Origin: Trinickia diaoshuihuensis
Lineage (GTDB): Bacteria > Pseudomonadota > Gammaproteobacteria > Burkholderiales > Burkholderiaceae
Length of the DNA stretch: 64,000 nt
Assembly: GCF_003390925.1 (NCBI RefSeq)
Contig: NZ_QUBS01000085.1
Location: 62,001 to 126,000 of the forward strand
Direction: 5' to 3'
Below are positions 37,126 through 46,970 of this stretch, piece after piece. The position numbers were made by a program, and so were the translations under genes. How positions within the stretch are numbered: the stretch's first letter is position 1; each line of letters opens with the position of its first letter. Below the pieces are notes generated by a model, which worked only from the letters and a program-made list of their open reading frames with translations, was not told the DNA's origin and made no database searches.

Positions 37126-38753
37126 ACCGCGCCGCGCTCCGCCACGATGAAGTCGGCCGCGCGCTCGGCGATCATCACGGTCGGCGCGTTCGTGTTGCCG
37201 CCGATCAACGTCGGCATGATCGACGCGTCGACGACGCGCAAGCCCGTGACGCCGCGCACGCGTAGCCACGGATCGACGACGGCGCGCGCATCGGCGCCCA
37301 TCCGGCATGTGCCGACCGGGTGATAGATCGTATCGGCATGACGGGCGATGACCTCGGCTAGCTCCGCGTCGCTCGCATGCGGCGGAACATAGAGCGTACG
37401 TCCGCCATAGGCCGCGAGCGCCGGAGCGGCCACGATGCGCTGCGCGATGCGCACGCCGGCGAGCAGCGTCTGTCTGTCTTGCTCATCGGAGAGAAAGCGC
37501 GGATCGATGCGCGGCGCCACGCGCGCATCGGCGCTCGCGAGCGAAACGGTGCCGCGGCTCTTCGGTCGCAACACGCAGACATGAACCGAGTAGCCGTGGC
37601 CCCAATGCAAACGCCGGCTATGATCGTCGACGAGCGCCGCGCAAAAATGCAGTTGCAGGTCGGGACGATCGAGCGAGGCCTGCGTCTTGATGAAGCCTCC
37701 GGCCTCCGCAACGTTGCTCGACCACATACCCTCGCCGCGGCGCAAAAACGCCGGCAGTTGCGCGGCCATCTTGGCCAAACCACGCAGCGAATAACCGACC
37801 GGGTCGGTGCTCGCCACACGCACGTTCAACGTGAAATCGACATGGTCGATCAGATTGCGGCCCACCTCGGGCGCCTCGTGCACGGGCGGCACGCCGAACG
37901 CGCGCAACGTTTCGGCCGGACCGATCCCCGAGCACATCAGCAATTGCGGCGATCCGAACGCACCAGCCGCGAGAATCACTTCGGCACGCGCCGTTAGCGT
38001 GGCAATACGGCCGCCGCGCATGATTTCCACGCCGGTCGCGCGACGTGCTCCATCGAACAGCACGCGCAGCGCGCATGCATCGACGATCGTATCGATATTC
38101 GCAAGGGAACCCGAGCGCGCGGTTCCCGCCTCGCCCATTTCATACAAATAAGCGCGCGCGACGCTGCAGCGCCGCCCGTCGCGCTGCGTCACTTGATAAA
38201 ACCCCACGCCTTCCTGATCGGCGCCGTTGAAGTCGTCGTTCGGGCGATAGCCCGCCTCGATGGCCGCGGCGACGAAACGCGTGGAAATCGGATTGCGAAA
38301 CCGCAGGTCGGACACGGCGAGCGGTCCGCCCGCGCCGTGCCACTCGTTCGCACCGCGCGCGTTGTCTTCCGCGCGCCGGAAGTACGGCAAAACGTCGGAC
38401 CAGCCCCAGCCCGTGCAACCGAGGCTCTCCCATTCGTCGTAATCGAGCGGATGGCCGCGCGTATAGACCATCGCGTTGATCGCACTGGAGCCGCCGAGCC
38501 CGCGTCCGCGCGGCTGATAGCCTCGCCTGCCGGAGAGCCCCGGCTGCGGCGCCGTGCGATAGCCGTAATTGGTCGTGAGCTTGTACGGCACGAGTGCCGC
38601 GATACCGAGGGGCGTATTCACGAGCCAATTGCGGTTCGTATGCGTTCCGGCTTCGATCAACGCGATAGTCGCATCGGGACATTGCCGCGCGAGTCTGCCC
38701 GCGAGCGCCGCGCCGCCCGAACCGCCGCCGACGATGACATAGTCGTATTGCAT
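37080..38753 (-). CDS. GMC family FAD-dependent oxidoreductase (choline/alcohol dehydrogenase-like)
   Basis: A 557-residue flavoenzyme. The N-terminal FAD motif [20 protein letters not shown] is at residues 3-22, GMC signature 1 is [19 protein letters not shown] and signature 2 is [19 protein letters not shown]. The C-terminal catalytic block is [10 protein letters not shown]...[27 protein letters not shown], with the active-site His and Asn. It oxidises a primary alcohol; it is close to BetA/AlkJ-type enzymes but lacks betaine-operon neighbours. MQYDYV at 38753 is preferred over an ATG 16 codons upstream. The nearby aldehyde dehydrogenase (40879-42297) could take its product. Confidence 0.9.
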   Translation of the reverse strand: MQYDYVIVGGGSGGAALAGRLARQCPDATIALIEAGTHTNRNWLVNTPLGIAALVPYKLTTNYGYRTAPQPGLSGRRGYQPRGRGLGGSSAINAMVYTRGHPLDYDEWESLGCTGWGWSDVLPYFRRAEDNARGANEWHGAGGPLAVSDLRFRNPISTRFVAAAIEAGYRPNDDFNGADQEGVGFYQVTQRDGRRCSVARAYLYEMGEAGTARSGSLANIDTIVDACALRVLFDGARRATGVEIMRGGRIATLTARAEVILAAGAFGSPQLLMCSGIGPAETLRAFGVPPVHEAPEVGRNLIDHVDFTLNVRVASTDPVGYSLRGLAKMAAQLPAFLRRGEGMWSSNVAEAGGFIKTQASLDRPDLQLHFCAALVDDHSRRLHWGHGYSVHVCVLRPKSRGTVSLASADARVAPRIDPRFLSDEQDRQTLLAGVRIAQRIVAAPALAAYGGRTLYVPPHASDAELAEVIARHADTIYHPVGTCRMGADARAVVDPWLRVRGVTGLRVVDASIMPTLIGGNTNAPTVMIAERAADFIVAERGAVHLAAGAAPELSERV

Positions 38754-39102
38754 GCGTCCCTCCGTCACTCCATGGTCGGAACGTACGGCATGTCCCGGCA
38801 ACCGGCATTCTCGTGTTTTGGCGCATTGTAGGGACCATGACGCGCGCTGCGCGATCGCCGGCGCAGAGCGATTCCTCTAAACCGGGCGAGCCGCGCGAAC
38901 CTATCATTAGGCAAGACGCGCAAGCGAACGAAGCCCTCGCGCGTACGGGTCGAACGGTAACGCCTCTTGGTTCGCGAGCGCATTCGAGGCTTGCGCGGAA
39001 AATATCAAACAGGCCACCCCGGCAAGACCTCGGACAAATGTCCGGCATAGCCGTCGCACCGCGCGCCGGCTGCGACCGGACGCCCAGCAGGAGACACGCT
39101 TT
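38754..39102. other. Divergent intergenic region between GMC gene and aidB
   Basis: 349 bases that must hold both promoters. An AGGAGA ribosome site for aidB is at its right end. I see no convincing gene; a short minus-strand frame ending at 38907 with a signal-peptide-like stretch has no good start. Confidence 0.5.
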
Positions 39103-40809
39103 ATGGAACCCCAGGCCCCTTCGGCCACGCATGAAGTCACGAATCAAGTCCCACCGCTCGAGAACTACAACCTCTATGAGACGGACGCGACGCTGACCGC
39201 GGCGGTCGAACGCGAGGGCGCGGCATGGCGTGCGAGCGAACTGGCAAGCGACGGCGCCAAGCTGGGCACGCCCGAAGTGCTCGCGCTCGCCGCCGCGGCG
39301 AACCGGCACGGACCCGAACTCACCACGTTCAATCCACGCGGGGAGCGCGTCGACACGCTCGAGTTTCATCCGAGCTGGCATCGGCTGCTCGCCCTTCTGC
39401 GTGAACAAGGCCTGCACGCGTTGCCGTTCGACACGCCACGCGCCGGCGCGATGGCCGCTCGCTGCGCCGGCTACTTTTTGCACGCTCAGCTCGAATCGGG
39501 ATCGCTCTGCCCGCTGACGATGACGTTTGCGAGCATCCCCGTACTGCGCCGGGAGCAGGCGCTGTTCGCCCAGATCGCCGAGAAGCTGTACGCACGGGAA
39601 CACGATCCGAGCGATGCGCCGCTCGCGAACAAGCGCTCGATGATGGTCGGCATGGGCATGACGGAAAAGCAAGGCGGCTCCGACGTACGCACGAATCAAA
39701 CGCGCGCCTCGGCACTCGGTGCGGGATCGGGACGCGGCGCCGAATACCGGCTCGTCGGCCATAAATGGTTCTTTTCCGCGCCGCAATGCGATGCGCATCT
39801 CGTGCTGGCGCGCACGAGCGCCGATGCGCCGATCTCGTGCTTTTACGTACCGCGCTATACGCCCGACGGCGCGCGCAATCCGATCCGCGTGCAGCGCTTG
39901 AAAGATAAGCTCGGCAACCGCTCGAACGCGAGCAGCGAAGTGGAGTTCTTCGGTGCCTACGGCATCATGATCGGCGATGAGGGGCGCGGCGTGCCGACCA
40001 TCATCGAGATGGCGAATTACACGCGGCTCGATTGCGTGATCGGAAGCGCCGCGCTCATGCGCGCCGCGCTCGTGCACGCCATCCATCATGCCCGTCATCG
40101 CATGGCGTTTGCGCGGCGGCTGGCCGATCAGCCGCTGATGCGCAACGTATTGGCCGACCTCGCGCTCGAAAGCGAGGCGGCGACCGTCTTGTTCATGCGT
40201 CTCGCGCGGGCCTTCGATGCGCACCTCGCGACCGAGCGCACGGGCGCCGCCGAAAGCGATGTCGAACGCGCCTGGCGGCGCATCGTCACGCCCGCCGCTA
40301 AGTTCTGGATCTGCAAGCGCGCGCTCGAATTCACGGGCGAGGCGATGGAAGTCTGGGGCGGCAACGGCTATGTCGAGGAGGGGCCGATGGCGCGCTTTTA
40401 TCGAGAGGCACCGGTCAACTCGATCTGGGAAGGCTCGGGCAACGTGATGTGTCTGGACGTGCTGCGCGCGCTCGAACGCGACCCGCAGGGCTTTCACGCC
40501 TTGCTTGCCCACTGGCGCGCCGATGCGCAAGGCGAGAGCGCGCTGACCCGCGCGCTCGATGCACTCGAGGCCTCATTGAGCGCGGAGCCCGAAGCGCGCG
40601 AGGCCGCCGCGCGCCGCATCGCCCAGCAACTGGTGCTCTGCGCGCAAGCAATCTTGCTGCTGCGCGCGGCACCCGAGGAACGCGCGCACGCATTCATCGC
40701 GACGCGATTGGCCGATGCCGGAGCGGGGCTCGGCGGCGGCCGCGTCTACGGTACGCTGCCCACCTCGTTCGATCATGCGGGCATCGTCGCGCACGCGTTG
40801 CGCATGTGA
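39103..40809 (+). CDS. aidB: AidB-type acyl-CoA dehydrogenase
   Basis: A 568-residue flavoprotein of the acyl-CoA dehydrogenase fold with the AidB signature: NLYETDATL near the N-terminus, MVGMGMTEKQGGSDVRTNQT, GHKWFFSAPQCDAHLVLAR, RLKDKLGNRSNASSEVEF, and EFTGEAMEVWGGNGYVEEGPMARFYREAPVNSIWEGSGNVMCLDVLRAL with the catalytic-type Glu. E. coli AidB belongs to the Ada adaptive response and protects DNA from alkylation, though some homologues act as isovaleryl-CoA dehydrogenases. AGGAGA lies eight bases before the ATG. Followed 69 bases later by the aldehyde dehydrogenase gene on the same strand. Confidence 0.93.
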   Translation: MEPQAPSATHEVTNQVPPLENYNLYETDATLTAAVEREGAAWRASELASDGAKLGTPEVLALAAAANRHGPELTTFNPRGERVDTLEFHPSWHRLLALLREQGLHALPFDTPRAGAMAARCAGYFLHAQLESGSLCPLTMTFASIPVLRREQALFAQIAEKLYAREHDPSDAPLANKRSMMVGMGMTEKQGGSDVRTNQTRASALGAGSGRGAEYRLVGHKWFFSAPQCDAHLVLARTSADAPISCFYVPRYTPDGARNPIRVQRLKDKLGNRSNASSEVEFFGAYGIMIGDEGRGVPTIIEMANYTRLDCVIGSAALMRAALVHAIHHARHRMAFARRLADQPLMRNVLADLALESEAATVLFMRLARAFDAHLATERTGAAESDVERAWRRIVTPAAKFWICKRALEFTGEAMEVWGGNGYVEEGPMARFYREAPVNSIWEGSGNVMCLDVLRALERDPQGFHALLAHWRADAQGESALTRALDALEASLSAEPEAREAAARRIAQQLVLCAQAILLLRAAPEERAHAFIATRLADAGAGLGGGRVYGTLPTSFDHAGIVAHALRM

Positions 40810-40878
40810 GCGTGGAGCCCATATCGCGCGGCAATGCAACGCAACAAGCGCCCGGCCGTGAATATCTGAGGACATCGA

Positions 40879-42297
40879 ATGAAGAACGATTTGCCCGGCG
40901 CGGCGGCGCTCGATCAGTTGCTGCGGATACAGCGCGAAGCGCATGCCCGCGAACCCTATCCTTCATGGGAGACGCGCGCGGCGCACCTGAAAGCGCTGCG
41001 CGCGATGCTGCTCGAAAACGGCGACGCGCTCGCGCAAGCACTCGACGCCGACTTCGGCCAGCGCGCCAAAGCCGAGCTCATGCTATCCGAGCTTTGGCTC
41101 GCCAAGAACGAGATCGATTCCGCGCTCAAGCACGGCAAGCGATGGATGAAACCGCAGCGCCGCGCCACCGGCATCTGGCTGCGGCCCGCGACGGCGAGGG
41201 TCGTGCCTCAGCCGCTCGGCGTGGTGGGCATCGTCGCGCCTTGGAATTATCCGGTCTTGCTTGCCGTCGGCCCGTTGATTGGCGCGCTCGCGGCCGGCAA
41301 TCGCGCGCTCATTAAAATGTCGGAATATACGCCGCGTACCGCCGACCTCTTTCGGCAATTGATCGAGCGCACATTCGCGCCAGAGCAAGTCGCCGTCGTC
41401 ATGGGCGATGCGTCGATCGGCGCGGCCTTTTGCGCGTTGCCGTTCGATCACCTGATCTTCACGGGCTCGACCGCCGTCGGGCGCGAAGTCATGCGCGCCG
41501 CCGCGGCCAATCTGACGCCCGTGACGCTCGAACTTGGCGGCAAATCGCCCGCCATCATCGGGCCGCATGCCCGTTTCGACTACGCCGTCGACAGCATCGT
41601 CGCGGGCAAGACGCTCAATGCGGGCCAGACCTGCATCGCGCCCGACTACGTCCTGTTACCCCGCGGGACGGAGCAAGCGTTCGTCGAGCGCGCCCGCGCG
41701 CGCCTGGCACGGCTTTATCCGGATTTCGCACGCAATCGCGACTACACCACGCTCGTCTCGGCGCGTCACTTCGAGCGCATGAGCGCGCTAGCCAGCGACG
41801 CGCGCGCCCAAGGGGCCGAACTGCATCCGCTCGCCGATGTGCAACCCGACGCGGCGCGCCGGCTCTTCCCGCCATGCGTCGTAACGAACGCACCCGGTGC
41901 CTGTGCGCTGATGCAAGAGGAAATCTTCGGACCATTGCTGCCTCTAGTCCCCTACGACACGCTAGACGACGCGCTGCGCTACGTCAACGCCCGGCCCCGG
42001 CCCCTGGCGCTCTATCTATTCGACGACGACCGCCGAACCGTCGAGCGCGTTTTGCACGAAACGGTTTCCGGCGGGGTAGCGGTCAATGAAACGCTGCTGC
42101 ACATCGCGTGCGAAGGTCTGCCGTTCGGAGGGGTAGGGGCAAGCGGCATCGGTGCCTACCACGGTTACGAAGGCTTCACGACCTTCTCGAAGATGAAGCC
42201 CGTTCTCGTGCAACCGCGCTGGAATGCGCGTGCGCTGCTGCTGCCCCCGTACGGACGGCGCTTTCACGCACTGATGCGACTCATGTTCAGGTTCTAA
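40879..42297 (+). CDS. calB: Coniferyl aldehyde dehydrogenase-type NAD(P)+ aldehyde dehydrogenase
   Basis: A 472-residue class 3-like ALDH. It has GVVGIVAPWNYPVLLAVGPLIGALAAGNRALIKMSEYTP (cofactor site), FTGSTAVGREVM, the catalytic Glu in LELGGKSP and the catalytic Cys in NAGQTCIAPDY. The short N-terminus and C-terminal membrane-side hydrophobic tail are typical of CalB and fatty-aldehyde dehydrogenases. CalB oxidises coniferyl aldehyde to ferulate, but broad aldehyde use is usual. It probably shares a transcript with aidB. The symbol is a family assignment. Confidence 0.87.
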   Translation: MKNDLPGAAALDQLLRIQREAHAREPYPSWETRAAHLKALRAMLLENGDALAQALDADFGQRAKAELMLSELWLAKNEIDSALKHGKRWMKPQRRATGIWLRPATARVVPQPLGVVGIVAPWNYPVLLAVGPLIGALAAGNRALIKMSEYTPRTADLFRQLIERTFAPEQVAVVMGDASIGAAFCALPFDHLIFTGSTAVGREVMRAAAANLTPVTLELGGKSPAIIGPHARFDYAVDSIVAGKTLNAGQTCIAPDYVLLPRGTEQAFVERARARLARLYPDFARNRDYTTLVSARHFERMSALASDARAQGAELHPLADVQPDAARRLFPPCVVTNAPGACALMQEEIFGPLLPLVPYDTLDDALRYVNARPRPLALYLFDDDRRTVERVLHETVSGGVAVNETLLHIACEGLPFGGVGASGIGAYHGYEGFTTFSKMKPVLVQPRWNARALLLPPYGRRFHALMRLMFRF

Positions 42298-42342
42298 GCG
42301 CGGACGATGGACGACCGCCCGCGCCTGTCTCGCCATCGAGGC

Positions 42343-43377
42343 TTAGACCGGCCAAAGCGGTCCTTCCTGCATCGCACCGATTTGCTCGCGCAATTCGAGT
42401 ACGCGCTCTTCCCAGTATCGCTGCGTGTTGAACCAGGGAAAGGCGGCCGGAAAAGCCGGATCGTCCCAACGCCTAGCCAGCCACGCCGCGTAGTGCATCA
42501 GCCGTAGCGTGCGCAGCGCCTCGATCAAGTGCAACTCGCGTGGCTCGAATTCGCAAAAATCCTCGTATCCAGCGAGCAGATCCGACAATGCGCTCGCGGC
42601 TTCGAGCCGTCCGCCCGGCAGCAGCAGCCAGAGATCCTGGATCGCGGGACCCATCCGGCTGTCGTCGAAATCGACGAAGTGAGGGCCCGCTTCGGTCCAC
42701 AGCACATTGCTCGCGTGACAATCGCCATGCAGCCGCAGATAGGCAATATCGCCGGCCGCCTCGAACGCGCGTTCGACGCCTTCGAGCGCGAGCGTGGCCG
42801 CCGCCTCGTACGAGGCACGCAATTCGACCGGTATGAAATCGTGCGCCAGCAAGAATTCGCGCGGCTCATAGCCGAACGCGGCGATATCGAGTGTCGGACG
42901 CGCCACGTACGGGACTCGTTTGCCGACCGCATGAATTCGGCCGATGAAACGCCCCATCCATTCGAGCGTATCGCGGCGATCGAGATCGGGCGAACGTCCG
43001 CCGCGCCGCTCGAACACGGCGAATCTGAAATCGTCGAACGTATGGAGCGTGCGACCCTCGATTTCGCGTGCGGGCACGGCCGGGATTTCGCTCTGCACGA
43101 GTTCGGCGACGAAAGCGTGTTCTTCGAGAATCGCGGCGTCCGACCATCTATTGGGCCGATAGAATTTCGCGACGACCGGCGGTCCGTCCTCGACGCCGAC
43201 CTGGTAGACGCGGTTTTCGTAGCTGTTGAGCGGCAGCAGACGTCCGTCGGTGCGTACGCCGGTTTGAGCCAGCACGCTGTCGAGCGCGTCGAGCACGCAT
43301 TCCGGCGTGAGCCGGGTGAAAGGGTGCGTGGCCGTTGAAGACGGCACGCCGGGGGAATCGGAGAATGGCTCGTTCAT
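42343..43377 (-). CDS. srkA: Stress response Ser/Thr protein kinase, SrkA (YihE) family
   Basis: A 344-residue kinase of the YihE/RdoA group. LNSYENRVYQVG is the ATP-binding loop, VVAKFYRPNRW carries the Lys, LHGDCHASNVLW is the catalytic loop with Asp and Asn, and HFVDFDDSRMGP carries the metal-binding Asp. E. coli SrkA protects cells from stress-induced death by countering MazEF. MNEPFSD at 43377 is chosen over an ATG six codons upstream. A conserved small gene lies 76 bases upstream on the same strand. Confidence 0.92.
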   Translation of the reverse strand: MNEPFSDSPGVPSSTATHPFTRLTPECVLDALDSVLAQTGVRTDGRLLPLNSYENRVYQVGVEDGPPVVAKFYRPNRWSDAAILEEHAFVAELVQSEIPAVPAREIEGRTLHTFDDFRFAVFERRGGRSPDLDRRDTLEWMGRFIGRIHAVGKRVPYVARPTLDIAAFGYEPREFLLAHDFIPVELRASYEAAATLALEGVERAFEAAGDIAYLRLHGDCHASNVLWTEAGPHFVDFDDSRMGPAIQDLWLLLPGGRLEAASALSDLLAGYEDFCEFEPRELHLIEALRTLRLMHYAAWLARRWDDPAFPAAFPWFNTQRYWEERVLELREQIGAMQEGPLWPV

Positions 43378-43452
43378 GCCGGCATTGTGCCGCATCGGCG
43401 CGCGGCCCGGCGGATGACTACCTCTGACGATTGCGTGATCCGAACTTCGATT

Positions 43453-43668
43453 TCAATGAACGAGCGATCCGGCCGGACGTGCGACGAGTTCACCGGTATC
43501 GATGAGGTCCTCCAGGAAAAACGGCTCGGTGTTCAATTGCAGCGAGGCACCGGGCTCCCCGGCGAACCAAACGACCATCGCCATATCGCCGAGTATGCGC
43601 ATGACGATCCCGCGCGCGCCGGAAGGCACGGCCATATGCACTGACCTGACGATAGAACCGATTTGCAT
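43453..43668 (-). CDS. Conserved hypothetical protein (71 aa)
   Basis: A 71-residue protein with a well-placed GGGGAG site before the ATG. The sequence (MQIGSIVRSVHMAVPSGARGIVMRILGDMAMVVWFAGEPGASLQLNT) suggests a small beta-barrel of the hyper-conserved Burkholderia type. Function unknown. It may be co-transcribed with srkA. Confidence 0.7.
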   Translation of the reverse strand: MQIGSIVRSVHMAVPSGARGIVMRILGDMAMVVWFAGEPGASLQLNTEPFFLEDLIDTGELVARPAGSLVH

Positions 43669-44041
43669 GATGTCTCCCCTCTGGGGCGTTGAACGATGAC
43701 TCGATTGTTCACGGAACCGGCCTATGAGGAAAGCCGAATGTAGAGGCCGATTAACCGCTATTTCCAGCGATCGTCCTTACAAAAAGCTGACCATCCAAAT
43801 AGCAAGAGTCCCGCACGCTCGCCCATTTGTGCGCGCCGCTCATGCGATCCGTCACTCCGATGCGGAGCGCTTCGCAATACGTTACGCGTACCAGGCGGTA
43901 TAGTCCAAGCATAACGTGCGGCGCTTGGCCGCGGTGATCGACTGAGCGAAGCCCAGGCTCGCGCGGCGCGGCACATCGATTGCGCCGCCGGACCGTTAGA
44001 TACGGTCGCCGCGCGGCGTCGCAATGGACGAGGGAACGAAC
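43669..44041. other. Intergenic region, no gene seen
   Basis: 373 bases between two divergent small genes. It holds their promoters; I see no open frame with a family look and no clear structured RNA. Confidence 0.5.
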
Positions 44042-44257
44042 ATGATGGCTTTATCGCAAGGCGGCACGCGTCCCACAACTTGGCCGAGATGGCTCGGCGC
44101 AGCGACAACCGCAGCGGGTCTCGCACTCGCGCTGGGCGCCTGCGCGCGCAGCGGTGTGGACGACGTCAAACCCACCGCCACCACGGCCTACCATTCGGGC
44201 GAGGCCGGCGCGCCGCAGCCTGCGCCGTCCACCGCGCCGGCGCCCACGCGGGAGTGA
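44042..44257 (+). CDS. Small putative lipoprotein (71 aa)
   Basis: The N-terminus has basic residues, a hydrophobic run (WLGAATTAAGLALALGAC) and a lipobox (LGAC), followed by a short Pro/Ala-rich unstructured tail. The start is the ATG at 44042 or 44045, after GAGGG. Its stop is one base before the GTG start of the MFS gene, so the two are probably co-translated. Function unknown. Confidence 0.65.
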   Translation: MMALSQGGTRPTTWPRWLGAATTAAGLALALGACARSGVDDVKPTATTAYHSGEAGAPQPAPSTAPAPTRE

Positions 44258-44258
44258 C

Positions 44259-45467
44259 GTGCCGGCACCCGCCCCGTATCTGGAACGCGGTTCGCGCGCG
44301 TATTGGCGCGCCAGCCTCGCGCTGTTGTTCGCCGGCTACGCGACCTTTTCGCTGCTCTACTGCGTGCAGCCGTTGCTGCCCGCATTTTCGTCGACGTTCG
44401 GCACGACGCCCGCGCAAAGCAGCTTAGCCATCTCGCTGACGACAGGCGTGCTCGCCTGCGCCATCTTCGCGGCCGGGTTCGCATCGGAAGCATTGAGCCG
44501 GCATCGTTTGATGACGGCCTCCTTGATCGTATCGGCTTTGCTCACGATCGCCGTTTCGGTCGTTCCCCGGTGGCCGGAGGTGCTCGTGCTGCGCGCGCTC
44601 GAAGGCGCGGCCCTCGGCGGCGTGCCGGCCGTCGCGATGGCCTATCTCGCGGAAGAGGTCCACCCCGATGGGCTTGGCCTAGCGATGGGACTCTATGTCG
44701 GCGGCACGGCCATCGGCGGCATGGCCGGCCGCGTGGTGGCCGGCATACTCGCGGACGCATTCTCATGGCGCATCTCGATCGGCGTCATCGGCGTGCTCGG
44801 ACTTGTCGCGATGCTCGCGTTCCGCATGTTGCTGCCGCCGTCGCGGCACTTCGCGCCGCGGCGCGGGCTTGCGCTTGCGCACCATCGCGAAGCGCTGCGC
44901 GCGCACCTTGCGACGCCGGCGCTTAGAGCGCTGTTTGCGATGGCGTTCGTCTTGATGGGCTGCTTCGTTACGCTGTACAACTACGTCGGCTACCGGCTGC
45001 TCGCCGCGCCGTACAACCTCAATCAAACGCAGATCGGCGCGATTTTCGTCGTCTACTTGGCGGGTGTCGTCGCGTCGCCGTTGTCGGGCCGCATGGCCGA
45101 TCTCATGGGCCGCTCCCGCGTCTTGATCGCGAGCCTTCTTCTCATGCTGGCGGGCGTCGCCTTGACTCAACTGGCCGCGATCGCGGCGATCGTCGCAGGC
45201 ATCGCTTGTGTCACGTTCGGCTTTTTCGCGGGGCACGCGGTGGCGAGCGGCTGGGTCGGGCGACTCGCGCAGCGCGCGAAAGGCCAAGCGGCCGCGTTAT
45301 ATCTGCTCGCCTACTATCTGGGCTCGAGCCTCGTCGGCTGGTATGGCGGGCATACGTTCGGCGCCTATGGATGGAGCGGCGTCACCGCGCTCGTCGGCGC
45401 GCTGCTCATGCTCGGCATCGTCACGGCCTTCTGGCTCGGGTCGCGTGAACGCGCCGGCGGCGCCTAA
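44259..45467 (+). CDS. MFS transporter, YnfM/arabinose-efflux-like
   Basis: A 402-residue, 12-segment transporter. The N-terminus YWRASLALLFAGYATFSLLYCVQPLLP is typical of the YnfM branch. A short motif-A-like loop follows, then ALEGAALGGVPAVAMAYLAEEV and LSGRMADLMGRSRVLIASLLLMLAG. The start is a GTG at 44259 with GGGAG five bases upstream; the frame is open further back but overlaps the lipoprotein gene. Substrate unknown; members export sugars or amino acids. Confidence 0.88.
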   Translation: MPAPAPYLERGSRAYWRASLALLFAGYATFSLLYCVQPLLPAFSSTFGTTPAQSSLAISLTTGVLACAIFAAGFASEALSRHRLMTASLIVSALLTIAVSVVPRWPEVLVLRALEGAALGGVPAVAMAYLAEEVHPDGLGLAMGLYVGGTAIGGMAGRVVAGILADAFSWRISIGVIGVLGLVAMLAFRMLLPPSRHFAPRRGLALAHHREALRAHLATPALRALFAMAFVLMGCFVTLYNYVGYRLLAAPYNLNQTQIGAIFVVYLAGVVASPLSGRMADLMGRSRVLIASLLLMLAGVALTQLAAIAAIVAGIACVTFGFFAGHAVASGWVGRLAQRAKGQAAALYLLAYYLGSSLVGWYGGHTFGAYGWSGVTALVGALLMLGIVTAFWLGSRERAGGA

Positions 45468-45555
45468 GGCAAATCGTCCCGCGTCTCCTATACTCGATCA
45501 ACGCGTGTGCACGTTTGCCGCAAATGCACCGCAACAAAAGAGGGAGGAGATGAGC

Positions 45556-45741
45556 ATGCCGACGGACTTCACCATTAGCGATTTCATCCTCGTCATTCCG
45601 ATGGCGCTCGCGGGCGCGCTATTTCTCGGCGCGCTGCCCACGTCCTCGCGCTTCGTGCATAACTTGTTGCGCGTGCTCGGCGTGCTGATCGGCGTCGTGT
45701 TCGCGGTGGTGCTCGTGGAAGGGCTGCCGGCGCTGATGTAG
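45556..45741 (+). CDS. Small membrane protein (61 aa)
   Basis: A 61-residue protein with two hydrophobic segments (about residues 10-28 and 37-56) separated by a short polar turn. AGGGAGG lies eight bases before the second ATG (45556), which is preferred to an ATG two codons earlier. Similar small proteins are common in Burkholderia; function unknown. Confidence 0.65.
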   Translation: MPTDFTISDFILVIPMALAGALFLGALPTSSRFVHNLLRVLGVLIGVVFAVVLVEGLPALM

Positions 45742-45793
45742 CTCGGCGAGCCCAACCCAACGGCGAAAAGCTCGAACCCGAGCGCGCGACCGC

Positions 45794-46837
45794 TCAGATG
45801 CGCTGATCGGTGGAGGGCTTCTCCCAGAGGTTGATCCCGCCTTCGGTCGCGTAGCGATCGATCTCGGCAATCTCATCGCTCGAGAATGCGAGGTTGGCGA
45901 GCGCGCCCACGTTCTCGCGGACCTGCTCCGCACGGCTGGCACCGATGAGCGCCGAAGTCACGCGCGCGTCGCGCAGCACCCATGCCAGCGCCATTTGCGC
46001 GAGCGACTGGCCGCGTCGCTTCGCGATCTCGTTGAGCTTCCGGACGTGCTCGATGTTTTCGGGGCTCAAGTGACTTTGCTGCAGCGAGCCGCCGCCCGGC
46101 TTGTTGATCCGTGCGTCGTCCGGCACGCCGTTCAGATACTTCGACGTGAGCAACCCTTGCGCGAGCGGCGTGAAAGCGATGCAGCCGGTACCGACTTCAT
46201 CGAGTGCGTCGAGCAACTCGCGCTCGATCCAGCGGTTGAGCATGTTGTACGACGGCTGATGAATGAGCAGAGGAACTTTGTGCTCGCGCAGCAAGGCCGC
46301 CATCTCGCGCGTCTTGGCCCCCGAGTACGACGAGATGCCCACATAGAGGGCCTTGCCTTGATGCACGGCCGTGGCAAGCGCGGCGGCCGTTTCCTCGAGC
46401 GGCGTGTCGGCGTCGAAGCGGTGCGAGTAAAAAATGTCGACGTAATCGAGCCCCATGCGCTTCAAACTCTGGTCGAGACTCGCCAACACGTATTTGCGCG
46501 AACCCCCGCCCTGCCCATATGGCCCCGGCCACATGTCCCAGCCCGCTTTGGTCGAAATCAGCAATTCGTCGCGATAAGGGCGGAAGTCGTCTTTGAACAG
46601 CCGGCCGAAGTTCGTTTCGGCGGTGCCGTACGGCGGCCCGTAGTTGTTCGCCAGATCGAAGTGCGTAATGCCGAGATCGAATGCCGTCCGCAAAATGTCG
46701 CGCTGCGTCGAAAGCGGCGTCGTATCGCCGAAGTTGTGCCACAAGCCGAGCGAGAGCGCCGGCAGCTTCAGCCCCGAACGGCCGCAAGTACGGAATTGCA
46801 TGTCGGCATAGCGGGCGGATGCAGCTTCATAGGCCAT
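45794..46837 (-). CDS. Aldo/keto reductase, L-glyceraldehyde-3-phosphate reductase (YghZ/Gpr) type
   Basis: A 347-residue TIM-barrel NADPH reductase close to E. coli YghZ in length and motifs: SLGLWHNFGD, THFDLANNYGPPYGTAE with catalytic Asp and Tyr, STKAGWDMWPGPYG with catalytic Lys, DYVDIFYSHRFD with catalytic His, and cofactor site SALIGASRAEQV. The enzyme detoxifies L-glyceraldehyde 3-phosphate and methylglyoxal in E. coli. The start MAYEAAS at 46837 follows GAGG. The frame is open upstream to 46927, into the region before the DUF3185 gene. Confidence 0.93.
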   Translation of the reverse strand: MAYEAASARYADMQFRTCGRSGLKLPALSLGLWHNFGDTTPLSTQRDILRTAFDLGITHFDLANNYGPPYGTAETNFGRLFKDDFRPYRDELLISTKAGWDMWPGPYGQGGGSRKYVLASLDQSLKRMGLDYVDIFYSHRFDADTPLEETAAALATAVHQGKALYVGISSYSGAKTREMAALLREHKVPLLIHQPSYNMLNRWIERELLDALDEVGTGCIAFTPLAQGLLTSKYLNGVPDDARINKPGGGSLQQSHLSPENIEHVRKLNEIAKRRGQSLAQMALAWVLRDARVTSALIGASRAEQVRENVGALANLAFSSDEIAEIDRYATEGGINLWEKPSTDQRI

Positions 46838-46970
46838 GAGAGTCCTCGATGAGTGCGTGAAAAAATGCGTCGGCGGCATGCAAGCCCGGCGACGAGGGGT
46901 GCAAAGCGATGGACACTTGCGCGGCAAGTTTCATACACTGCCGCCTGCTCGAACCATCGATGGGAAAGTC

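Noticed and set aside
38907-39140. Minus-strand frame with a signal-peptide-like stretch in the GMC-aidB interval
   Set aside because: The only ATG lies inside aidB on the other strand, and no good internal start or ribosome site is present.
38140-40530. 796-residue open frame on the minus strand across the GMC start and aidB
   Set aside because: It is antisense to aidB and lies in a different frame of the GMC gene. Composition is Arg/His/Gln-rich with no family motifs, a typical GC-rich shadow.
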